Origin: Reyranella sp.
Lineage (GTDB): Bacteria > Pseudomonadota > Alphaproteobacteria > Reyranellales > Reyranellaceae
NCBI GenBank assembly: GCA_019750135.1
Contig: JAIEOV010000064.1
Location: forward strand, 58,474-122,473
Length of the DNA: 64,000 nucleotides
Direction of reading: 5' to 3'
In this document: piece after piece, positions 1-9,341 of the stretch
How the letters are laid out: each line of letters starts with the position of its first letter
How positions within the stretch are numbered: the first letter of the stretch is position 1
Position numbers and translations under genes: made by a program
Notes under the pieces: generated by a model
What the model was told of the DNA's origin: nothing
What the model saw: only the letters and a program-made list of their open reading frames with translations
Database searches by the model: none

Positions 1-122
1 TCGGCATAGGAGTCGAAGGTGAGGGGGTTCTTGCGCTCCGGCCGGTCGAGCTTTATGCGCGCCACCTTGCCGTCGAGCTGCCAGAGGAAGTGTTTGGGCC
101 GGAAGCCCGCCATCCTGGTCAT
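1..122 (-). CDS. Enoyl-CoA hydratase/isomerase family protein (5' part only)
   Basis: Only the first 40 codons are in the window; the gene runs off the left edge. The N-terminus contains VARIKLDRPERKNPLTF, the strand and NPLTF/NALTF signature that opens the crotonase fold. Crotonases hydrate or isomerise enoyl-CoA thioesters, and some open or hydrolyse rings on CoA esters. The ATG at 122 overlaps the TGA of the upstream MarR gene (ATGA), so translation is probably coupled. An in-frame ATG at 113 is a second possible start. Lying last behind a salicylyl-CoA/aminobenzoyl-CoA hydroxylase, it probably acts on a ring-derived CoA ester. The family is clear; the substrate is inferred. Confidence 0.8.
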   Translation of the reverse strand, partial: MTRMAGFRPKHFLWQLDGKVARIKLDRPERKNPLTFDSYA

Positions 123-574
123 TCCCGTCCCTCCCAATTGCTGCGAAAAGCCTTCAGCATCGACGTGAGCTGGCGCGCGTCGCTCTTGGTGACGCCGGCC
201 AGCAACTCGCCGACCCATCGTTCGTGCGCCGCCGCCATGCTGCGAAACGTGTCCTTGCCGGTCTTCGTGAGCTGCACGATCGAGGTGCGCCGATCGCCGT
301 CGCGCTGGCCGCGCTGCACCAGCCCTTCCGAGACCAGGCGGTCGATGATGCCGGTGACGTTGCCGTTGGAGACCAGCAGGAAGCGCGACAGGTCGCTCAT
401 CAGCATGCCGTCCGGCACGCGGTAGAGCGCGGCCATGACGTCGAAGCGCGGAAGGGTGGTGTCGAACTCGGTGCTCAGCCGCTCGCGCAGCTCGCCTTCG
501 ATGATGCGCGACGCGCGCAGCAGGCGGATCCAGAGCCTGAGCTTCTCCTTTGAAGCGGAAAGAGGTCCGCTCAC
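119..574 (-). CDS. MarR family transcriptional regulator
   Basis: This 151-residue protein has the MarR winged-helix layout: an N-terminal dimer helix (KLRLWIRLLRAS), the recognition region LLVSNGNVTGIIDRL, the wing DGDRRTSIVQLT, and a C-terminal helix. Reading starts at a GTG that overlaps the TGA of the SDR gene (GTGA); a second GTG lies one codon upstream. The longer in-frame ORF seen above this point is a shadow of the SDR gene. It resembles the second MarR at 18776-19294, especially in the recognition helix (SNGNVTGIIDRL against SNGAITGLVDKL). Proteins of this type often repress aromatic-acid operons and respond to CoA thioesters. The likely site is the operator at 3639-3675, but that is inference. 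Confidence 0.88.
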   Translation of the reverse strand: MSGPLSASKEKLRLWIRLLRASRIIEGELRERLSTEFDTTLPRFDVMAALYRVPDGMLMSDLSRFLLVSNGNVTGIIDRLVSEGLVQRGQRDGDRRTSIVQLTKTGKDTFRSMAAAHERWVGELLAGVTKSDARQLTSMLKAFRSNWEGRE

Positions 575-1325
575 CACGTCTCGCCTCCCGACAGCGACAG
601 CGCCTGGCCCGTGACCGAGCCCGCCGCCTCGCTGCAGAGCCACAGAACGGCCGCCGCGACTTCCTTGGGCTGGATGAAGCGGCCTTGCGGATTGGTGCTG
701 GCGAGGCTGGCGCGCGCCTGCTCGACGGTGCGGCCGGTCGTGCGCACGATGCGCTGGACCGATTCCTCCAGCATGTCGGTCTCGACGAAGCCTGGGCATA
801 CGGCGTTGACGGTCACGCCCGACCTCACCGTCTCGGTCGCGAGGGCGCGCATCAGGCCGACGACGCCGTGCTTGGCCGCCACGTAAGGCGCCACATAGGC
901 GTAGCCCTTCAGTCCCGCTGTCGAGGCGACGAAGACGATGCGGCCGGCCTTGCGCTTGTTCATGCCGGCGAGGGCCGGCTTCACCGTCAGGAACGATCCG
1001 GTGAGGTTGAGGTCGAGGGCGCGCTGCCAATCTGTGAGCGATGTCTTGTGCGCCGGGCTGCTTTCGGCGCCGCCGGCGTTGGCGACGACGATGTCGAAAG
1101 GACCGCGCAGCCCCTCGGCCTCGGCGTAGAGGGCGGTCATCGCGGCCTCGTCGGTTACGTCGGCTGCGATCGGGAAAATCCGTGCATTCTCGCCGGCAAC
1201 AGCTTCGAGCTTGGCCTTGCGGCGGCCGCAGATGGTGACGGAGAGGCCTGCTTCGGCGAGCGCCAGCGCGATCGCCCGCCCGACGCCCGTGCCGCCGCCC
1301 GTCACCAGTGCATGCTTGCCTAAAA

Positions 1326-1329
<4 letters not shown>
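571..1329 (-). CDS. SDR family NAD(P)-dependent oxidoreductase
   Basis: A 252-residue classical short-chain dehydrogenase. It shows the cofactor motif TGGGTGVG at residues 10-17, NAG at 84-86, and the catalytic Ser136, Tyr149 and Lys153 in the YVAAK context. The C-terminus carries VTGQALSLSGGETW, typical of 3-hydroxyacyl-CoA dehydrogenases and reductases. The ATG at 1329 overlaps the TGA of the hydroxylase gene (ATGA) and the stop overlaps the GTG of the MarR gene, so four genes form one coupled operon. In hybrid CoA pathways an SDR often oxidises a 3-hydroxyacyl-CoA after hydration, which fits the enoyl-CoA hydratase downstream. The specific substrate cannot be read from sequence. Confidence 0.88.
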
Positions 1330-3617
<2,288 letters not shown>

Positions 3618-3638
3618 CTCAGCTCTCCTTCCTCGATC

Positions 3639-3675
3639 GATATACTCTTTAGGCTTGAAAGTTTAAACCTAAAAT
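3639..3675 (-). promoter_or_regulatory. Probable promoter with overlapping MarR-type operator upstream of the hydroxylase operon
   Basis: The gap between livF and the hydroxylase holds a 26-bp imperfect palindrome at 3648-3673, with TTTAGG and CCTAAA ends. On the minus strand a weak -35 (TTTAAA, 3667-3662) and -10 (TATATC, 3644-3639) are exactly 17 bp apart, and TTTCAAGCCTAAAG (3660-3647) fills the spacer. Nearly the same 14-mer lies upstream of the plus-strand operon at 9234-9247. The palindrome is directly visible; its role as a MarR binding site is inference. Confidence 0.5.
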
Positions 3676-3679
3676 ATTC

Positions 3680-4393
3680 TCAGTGTCCGCCCAGGTAGCT
3701 CGCGGTGACGCGCGGGTCGTGCATCAGGTCGGCGGCGGCGCCGGAATGGACGATCTCGCCGGTCTCCAGCACATAGCCGAAATCGGCCGTTTCCAGGGCG
3801 GCACGGGCGTTCTGCTCGACCAGCAGGATCGACACGCCGAGATCGCGCAGCGAGGAGATGATGCGGAAGACCTCGCGCACGATCAGCGGCGCCAGCCCCA
3901 GGCTGGGCTCGTCGAGCATCAAGAGCCGCGGCTTGGCCATCAGGGCGCGGCCCAGGGCCAGCATCTGGCGTTCGCCGCCCGACAAGGTCGAGGCCTTCTG
4001 GCCGCGCCGTTCGTCGAGCCTCGGGAAACGCCGGTAGATGTCGGCGAGGCTCTGCTTCAGGCCGGCCGAATCGCGGCGCCGCGAGTAGCCGCCCAGCAGA
4101 AGGTTGTCCGACACCGAGAGGTCGCCGAACAGCTCGCGGGTCTCGGGGACCAGGCAAAAGCCGCGCTCGATGCGGGCCTCGACGTCGAGCCGCCGCAGAT
4201 CCATGCCGTCGAACGACATGCGGCCGCGCCATGGCAGCAGGCCGATCGCGGCGCCCAGCAGCGTCGTCTTGCCCGCGCCGTTGGGGCCGATGACGGTGAC
4301 GATCTGGCCGGGCTCGATGGCGAGGGACACGCCGCGCACGGCCTCGACTTTGCCGTAGGCGACGGAGACCTGGTCGATCGACAGCAGCGCCAT
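3680..4393 (-). CDS. livF: LivF-type branched-chain amino acid/aromatic acid ABC transporter ATPase
   Basis: A 237-residue ABC ATPase with Walker A GPNGAGKTT at 36-44, signature LSGGERQMLALGRAL, Walker B LLMLDEPSLGL and a VEQNA switch region. The short length and the ERQMLALGRAL signature place it with LivF rather than LivG. It is separated by one base from the LivM-LivG fusion upstream and ends 62 bp before the hydroxylase start. It supplies the second ATPase subunit for the transporter encoded by 4395-8380. The neighbours suggest import of an aromatic acid rather than leucine; that is inference. Confidence 0.93.
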   Translation of the reverse strand: MALLSIDQVSVAYGKVEAVRGVSLAIEPGQIVTVIGPNGAGKTTLLGAAIGLLPWRGRMSFDGMDLRRLDVEARIERGFCLVPETRELFGDLSVSDNLLLGGYSRRRDSAGLKQSLADIYRRFPRLDERRGQKASTLSGGERQMLALGRALMAKPRLLMLDEPSLGLAPLIVREVFRIISSLRDLGVSILLVEQNARAALETADFGYVLETGEIVHSGAAADLMHDPRVTASYLGGH

Positions 4394-4394
4394 C

Positions 4395-6164
4395 TCACGC
4401 CACCCCGCCGAGATAGGCTTCCTGGACGCGCGGGTCGCTGCGCACGACGGCCGGTGTGCCCTCGCAGAGCTTGGCGCCGAAATCCATCACCACCGTGCGG
4501 TCGACCAGGCCCATGACGAAATCCATGTCGTGCTCGACCAGCAGGATTGAGAGGCCTTCGGCCCGCAGGGCTTCGAGAAGGTTGGCGAGCTCCGCTTTCT
4601 CCCCGGCGCGCAGGCCGGCGGCGGGCTCGTCGAGCACCAGCAGCGCCGGATCGGCCGCCAGCGCTCGGGCGATCTCGAGCAGGCGCTGGTTGCCCAGCGG
4701 CAGGTTGCCGGCCAATTCGAAGGCGCGGTCGCCGAGGCCGACGCGCTTCAGCTGGCGCATCGCCTCGGCCTGGGCGCGGGCCTCCTCGGCGCGATCGAGC
4801 CGCAGGATGCCGGCGAAGAAGCCGGAGCGGGTGCGGCCGTAGGTGCCCAGCAGCACGGTGTCGAGCAAGGTCATGGTCTTGCGCAGCTTCACGTGCTGGA
4901 AGGTGCGGGCGATGCCGGCGCGGGCGATCTCGCTTTGCGCCCGCCGGCTGATGTCCTGCCCCAAGAAGCTGATCCTGCCCTGATTCAGCGGCAGCGCGCC
5001 GGTGATCAGGTTGAACATGGTGGTCTTGCCCGCGCCGTTGGGTCCGATCAGCCCCAGGATCTCGCCGGCCTTGACCTCGAAGCTCACATTGTCGACGGCT
5101 AAAAGGCCGCCGAAGCGACGGGTCGCGCCGTCCACGGTCAGGATCGGCTGGCCGCGTTCGGGCTGCTGGCGATGCTCGAGCGCGCCGGCGGCGAGAGGCG
5201 GTGTCGGCTTTACGCGCGGCAGCCAGCGCAGGGCGAAGGGCACGATGCCGGCGCGGGCCCGCTGCAGCAGCAGGATGAACAGCACCGAGAACACGATGAC
5301 TTCGAGCTGGCCCGAGGCGCCCGGCGAGATCACCGGCAGCCAGTCCTGGATGCTGTTCTTGAGCAGGGTGACGACGGCGGCGCCTACGATCGCGCCCGAC
5401 AGGTAGGCCATGCCGCCGACCATCGCCATCAGCAGGTAGAGAATGCCGACACTGACGTCGAAGGGAGCGGGGCTGACGAAGCGGCTCATATGGGCATAGA
5501 GCCAGCCGGACAACGCCGACAGCAGGGCCGCGATCACGAAGGTGATGAGCTTCACGCGGAACGGGTTGATGCCCAGGCTCTCCGTCATGACCTGGCCGCC
5601 GCGCAGCGCGCGCACGGCGCGGCCTTCTCGCGAATTGAGCAGGTTGGCCGAGAGCACCAGGGAAACGATCAGGAACGCCCAGATCAGGTAGTAGATGCTG
5701 TTGCTGCTGGCGAGGGCATGGCCGCCGACGGAGATGGGCGGGATCTCGCTGATGCCGTTGTACTGGCCCAGCAGGGGCAGGTTGCCGAACAGGAAGTAGG
5801 TCGCGAGCCCCCAGGCGATGGTGCTGAGCGACAGGAAATGGCCGCCGAGCCGCAGGGTCACCGCGCCCAGGATGGCGGCGACGAGCCCGGTGAGCACGAC
5901 GCCCACGACCAGCCCGATCCACGGCGAATAGCCCGCCTTCACGGTGAGCCAGGCGGTGGCGTAGGCAGCGATGCCGACGAAGGCGGCCTGGCCGAAGGAC
6001 AGCATGCCGCCGATGCCCGACAGCAGCACGAGGCCGAGCACGGCCAGGGCATAGATGCCGATGAAGTTCATGAGCGTGATGCTGAAGGGGCTGAGCATCA
6101 TCGGGGCGAGCGCGAGCAGCAGGACCCCGGCGGCCGCGACGAGGTGGAAGTGCCGGCGCGTCAT
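4395..6164 (-). CDS. LivM-LivG fusion: ABC transporter permease joined to ATPase
   Basis: 589 residues. Residues 1 to about 320 form a LivM-like permease with multiple hydrophobic segments and the family stretch LSFGQAAFVGIAAYATA. From about 345 an ATPase follows, with Walker A GPNGAGKTT, a degenerate signature LPLGNQRLLEIARAL and Walker B LLVLDEPAAGL. Permease and LivG ATPase are normally separate genes. The ATG at 6164 overlaps the TGA of livH (ATGA); a longer in-frame ORF to 6212 lies inside livH and is not needed. There is no stop or frameshift at the junction, and a second fusion of the same kind occurs at 57544-59379, so this is a real architecture rather than an error. Confidence 0.92.
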   Translation of the reverse strand: MTRRHFHLVAAAGVLLLALAPMMLSPFSITLMNFIGIYALAVLGLVLLSGIGGMLSFGQAAFVGIAAYATAWLTVKAGYSPWIGLVVGVVLTGLVAAILGAVTLRLGGHFLSLSTIAWGLATYFLFGNLPLLGQYNGISEIPPISVGGHALASSNSIYYLIWAFLIVSLVLSANLLNSREGRAVRALRGGQVMTESLGINPFRVKLITFVIAALLSALSGWLYAHMSRFVSPAPFDVSVGILYLLMAMVGGMAYLSGAIVGAAVVTLLKNSIQDWLPVISPGASGQLEVIVFSVLFILLLQRARAGIVPFALRWLPRVKPTPPLAAGALEHRQQPERGQPILTVDGATRRFGGLLAVDNVSFEVKAGEILGLIGPNGAGKTTMFNLITGALPLNQGRISFLGQDISRRAQSEIARAGIARTFQHVKLRKTMTLLDTVLLGTYGRTRSGFFAGILRLDRAEEARAQAEAMRQLKRVGLGDRAFELAGNLPLGNQRLLEIARALAADPALLVLDEPAAGLRAGEKAELANLLEALRAEGLSILLVEHDMDFVMGLVDRTVVMDFGAKLCEGTPAVVRSDPRVQEAYLGGVA

Positions 6165-7207
6165 TCCTCGGCCTCTTCCTCCTCGGTGCCGGCGAAGGCG
6201 AGCGAGCGCCAAAGCAGCACGGGAATGAGCAGGCTGAAGACCAGCACCTCCTTGTAGGCGCTGAACCAGAACGAGGTGAAGCTTTCCAGCAGCCCGACCA
6301 TGACCGCGCCCAGCGCCGTCACGGGATAGCTCACCATGGCGCCGATGATGGCGCCGACGAAGGCCTTCAGGCCGAGCAGGAAGCCTGAGTCGTAGAAGAT
6401 CGTCGTCACCGGTGCGATCAGCACGCCCGAGATGCCGGCCAGCAGGGACGCCAGCAGGTAGGCGATCGTGCCCGTCGAGGTCGGCCGGATGCCGACCAGG
6501 CGCGCGCCGACGCGATTGACCGCCGTGGCGCGCAACGCCTTGCCCTGGATGGTGAACTCGAAATAGAGGAACAAGAGGCCGCAGAACACGACCGATGCGG
6601 CCAGGATCAGCAGCATCTGGCCGTTGACGACCAGGCCCGCGATGTCGAACACGGCATCGGTCAGCGGCTTGGTGCGCACGCCTTCCGGGCCGAAGAACAT
6701 CAGGCCGAGCCCGCTCAACGCGAAATGCAGCGCCACCGCCACGGTGAGCAGCAGCAGCACCGAGGCGTCGGCGATCGGCCGGAACACGATGCGGTCGAGC
6801 AACGGCGCGATCGGCAGGACCAGCGCCAGAGACAGCACGATCCTGACCGGCATCGACAGGTTCATGCCGGCCGCGAACCAGACCGCGGCGGCCGGCGCCA
6901 ACGGCAGGACGAGATAGAGCAGCAGGGCGCGCGGCAGCCGGTGCAGCGCGCGGTTCCGGGCGAGGGCGATCGTCTCGGCCGCCGTCGCCAGCACTGCGAG
7001 CACGGCCACCAGGCCGACCGTGCCCGGCCGCGTGCCGGTCTCCAAGGAGGCGAGGCTCAGCGCCGTGAAGGCGGCGATATCGCCGAACGGCACGAAGATC
7101 ACGCGCGTCACGGCGAAGATCAGCACCAGGCCGAGGCCGATCAGGACATAGATGGCCCCGCTGGCGATGCCGTCCATCGCCAGGATCGCTGCGATCTCGC
7201 CGTTCAT
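6161..7207 (-). CDS. livH: LivH-type ABC transporter permease
   Basis: A 348-residue integral membrane protein with about eight to ten hydrophobic segments. It has the LivH features GAIYVLIGLGLVLIF near the N-terminus and GISGVLIAPVTTIFYDSGFLLGLKAFVGAIIG in the C-terminal half, given here as a landmark region around residues 257-290. It is longer than many LivH proteins because of an extra hydrophobic loop around residues 60-130. It starts 18 bp after the binding-protein stop and overlaps the fused permease-ATPase gene by 4 bp. The acidic tail EEEEAEE is unusual. Confidence 0.9.
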   Translation of the reverse strand: MNGEIAAILAMDGIASGAIYVLIGLGLVLIFAVTRVIFVPFGDIAAFTALSLASLETGTRPGTVGLVAVLAVLATAAETIALARNRALHRLPRALLLYLVLPLAPAAAVWFAAGMNLSMPVRIVLSLALVLPIAPLLDRIVFRPIADASVLLLLTVAVALHFALSGLGLMFFGPEGVRTKPLTDAVFDIAGLVVNGQMLLILAASVVFCGLLFLYFEFTIQGKALRATAVNRVGARLVGIRPTSTGTIAYLLASLLAGISGVLIAPVTTIFYDSGFLLGLKAFVGAIIGAMVSYPVTALGAVMVGLLESFTSFWFSAYKEVLVFSLLIPVLLWRSLAFAGTEEEEAEE

Positions 7208-7225
7208 TGGCTCAGGGCCATCGGT

Positions 7226-8380
7226 TCAGGGCTCATACTTCCACTGGCCGTTGACCAGGCGCACCATCACCAGCGACCGCTCGTCGACGCCGTAGCTGTC
7301 GCTGGGCTTGTAGTTGTAGATGGCGTGCGTGCCCACGAGGTCCTTGGTGTCGAAGATCGCGTTCTTCAGGGCCACCCGGAACTCCGGTGTGCCGGGCTTG
7401 GCGCCCGTCGCCATCGCCCGCTTGGCGGCGTCCAAAAACACCAGCCAGGCATCGAAGGAGTAGGCCGAGAAGGCGTCCGACGTCGGCCCCCCGTTCGCCT
7501 TCTGGTAGGCGGCGCGGAAGTCCATGGAGATCTTCTTGCTGAAGTGCGTATCGGGCAGCTGCTCGGCCACGACCACGGGACCGGCCGAAACCTGCACGCC
7601 TTCGACCGACTTGCCGCCGACGCGGATGAAGTCGGTGTTGAGCAGCGCCGGCGTGCCGTACAGCGGCCCCTTGTAGCCGCGTTCGGCCAGCGCCAGCGGC
7701 GGCAGCGCGCCCTGGGTGGCGGCGCCGCCCAGCAGCACCGCGTCGGGCTTGGCCGCCATCATCTTCAGGACCTGGCCCGTCACCGAGGTGTCGGTGCGCG
7801 CATAGCGCTCGTTGGTCAGCATCTTCAGGCCGTCCGCCTCGGCAGGCTTCTGCGCGCCGTTGTAGACTAGGTCGCCCCAGGCGTCGGAGAAGCCGATATA
7901 GGCGAATTGCTTCACGCCATCGCGCTTCATGCGGTCGACCACCACCTTGACCATCAGAGTGGGCGGCTGCGGCATGACGATCGCCCAGCGGTCGCCGGCG
8001 TCGTTGGCCGCCACGCTGATCGGCGAGATTGCGATCATCGGCACCTTGAGCTCGTTGGCGATCGGCACCATGGCGCTGGTCGAGGCAGCGGTGGAGGTGC
8101 CGATCAGCAGGTCGACCTTGTTCTCCTCGACGAGCTTGCGCGCATTGCGCGTCGCGGCCGACGGATCGGACCCGTCGTCGAGCTGGATCAGCTTGACCTT
8201 CTCGGCGCCCACTGCGCTTGCGTACTCGACCGCGGCCTTCATGCCGCGGTCGTAGAGGACGCCGATCGACGAGCCGGGCCCGCTCTGCGATGTGATGAAC
8301 CCGACCGTGATCTCGGCCTGCGCCGCCGTGGCGAACCCCAGAGAGGCGGCGACGACCGCCGCCGCGATGCTATTCTTCAT
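7226..8380 (-). CDS. Periplasmic substrate-binding protein of the Liv-type ABC transporter
   Basis: 384 residues with a clear Sec signal peptide (MKNSIAAAVVAASLGFATAAQA, cut after AQA at 22). The mature protein has the type-I periplasmic binding fold (ITVGFITSQSGPGSSIG, then KLVEENKVDLLIGTSTAASTSAM around 85-110). It would capture the substrate and deliver it to the LivH/LivM pair downstream. The start has a strong AAGGAGA on the minus strand. Only 37 bp separate it from the divergent hydrolase gene, so its promoter must partly overlap that coding region. Binding proteins of this subfamily beside aromatic CoA pathways commonly take aromatic acids; the ligand here is not known. Confidence 0.9.
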   Translation of the reverse strand: MKNSIAAAVVAASLGFATAAQAEITVGFITSQSGPGSSIGVLYDRGMKAAVEYASAVGAEKVKLIQLDDGSDPSAATRNARKLVEENKVDLLIGTSTAASTSAMVPIANELKVPMIAISPISVAANDAGDRWAIVMPQPPTLMVKVVVDRMKRDGVKQFAYIGFSDAWGDLVYNGAQKPAEADGLKMLTNERYARTDTSVTGQVLKMMAAKPDAVLLGGAATQGALPPLALAERGYKGPLYGTPALLNTDFIRVGGKSVEGVQVSAGPVVVAEQLPDTHFSKKISMDFRAAYQKANGGPTSDAFSAYSFDAWLVFLDAAKRAMATGAKPGTPEFRVALKNAIFDTKDLVGTHAIYNYKPSDSYGVDERSLVMVRLVNGQWKYEP

Positions 8381-8417
8381 CAGTGTCTCCTTTTTCAGCC
8401 CTTATCCCCGTAGTGAC

Positions 8418-9209
8418 ATGATCGAACGCTCTTTCGTGCGTATCAAATCCGGACTTGTGCATGTCGCGGCCTGTGGCGCCGGACGGCCGCTCCTGCTGCT
8501 GCACCAGACGCCGCGCTCATGGGACGAATATCGCGAGGTACTCCCGCTGCTGGGGGCACGCTATCGCGCCATCGCCATGGATACGGTCGGTTTCGGCGAT
8601 TCCGAGCCATTGCCGGCCGGCAGCGATTCCATCGAGGCTTGGGGCGCCGCCGCGCATGAGGTGCTGGCGGCGCTGGGCCACGCCCGCGCCGTTGTCGTGG
8701 GCCATCACACGGGGGCGGCCATCGCCGTCGAGATGGCGGCGTCGCAGCCCGAGCGGGTCGAGGCGCTGGTCCTGTCGGCCTGTCCTTACGTCGACGCGGC
8801 GCGACGGGCGAAGGAGCCCGGCAAGCGCGTGATCGACGATGTCGCGGCGCATGTCGACGGCCGGCATCTCCAGGAACTGTGGGGCAGACGTCAGCCCTTC
8901 TACCCGGAGGGTCGCGGCGACCTGCTGGAACGCTTCATCGTCGATGCGCTCAAAGCAGGGCCGCGGGCCGCCGAAGGCCATCGCGTGGTCGGTCGTTACG
9001 TGATGGAAACGCGCCTGCCGCTGGTGCGCTGCCCGACCCTGGTGATCGCGCCGATGGCCGATCCCCATGCCCATCCGCACGCGCCCAGCGTTGCCGCCAA
9101 CATTGCCGGCAGCAAATTGATCGAGATCGAAGCGGGCACCGTGCCGCTCCCCGACCATATGCCGCACGCCTTCGCGGCTGCGATCGACCAGTTCCTGTCG
9201 AGCCATTGA
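8418..9209 (+). CDS. Alpha/beta fold hydrolase with an unusual GHHTG nucleophile elbow
   Basis: 263 residues. The fold signatures are the oxyanion stretch LLLLHQTPRSWDEYREVLPLL, DTVGFGDS and the C-terminal PDHMPHAFAAAIDQFL. The elbow that normally reads GxSxG is GHHTG at residues 95-99, so the nucleophile position is His97 instead of Ser, Asp or Cys. It may be a divergent hydrolase or a non-hydrolytic member. The in-frame ORF extends upstream, but the ATG at 8418 fits the fold start and lies just outside the divergent binding-protein gene. No strong ribosome site precedes it. Its operon partners are unclear: 132 bp with a promoter separate it from the next gene. Confidence 0.78.
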   Translation: MIERSFVRIKSGLVHVAACGAGRPLLLLHQTPRSWDEYREVLPLLGARYRAIAMDTVGFGDSEPLPAGSDSIEAWGAAAHEVLAALGHARAVVVGHHTGAAIAVEMAASQPERVEALVLSACPYVDAARRAKEPGKRVIDDVAAHVDGRHLQELWGRRQPFYPEGRGDLLERFIVDALKAGPRAAEGHRVVGRYVMETRLPLVRCPTLVIAPMADPHAHPHAPSVAANIAGSKLIEIEAGTVPLPDHMPHAFAAAIDQFLSSH

Positions 9210-9233
9210 AAGCCCGCCCCCAAAGCCGAGATA

Positions 9234-9314
9234 TTTCAATCCTAAAGTTTCTCGAAAACGATCGTCAAGGCCACACCGTGCTCGATTGACAGATAAAAGC
9301 TTCAATCCTTAAAT
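9234..9314 (+). promoter_or_regulatory. Probable promoter with two MarR-type operator copies upstream of the oxygenase operon
   Basis: A -35 TTGACA (9286-9291) and a -10 TTAAAT (9309-9314) are 17 bp apart. Two related sites flank or overlap it: TTTCAATCCTAAAG at 9234-9247 and CTTCAATCCTTAAA at 9300-9313, the second covering the spacer and -10. They are direct repeats 66 bp apart, near six helical turns. GATATTT (9230-9236) and AAATATC (9311-9317) also form distant inverted ends. The first site matches 13 of 14 bases of the site upstream of the hydroxylase operon. Confidence 0.55.
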
Positions 9315-9341
9315 ATCTGTCGCTGCGATGAGGGACGCCCG

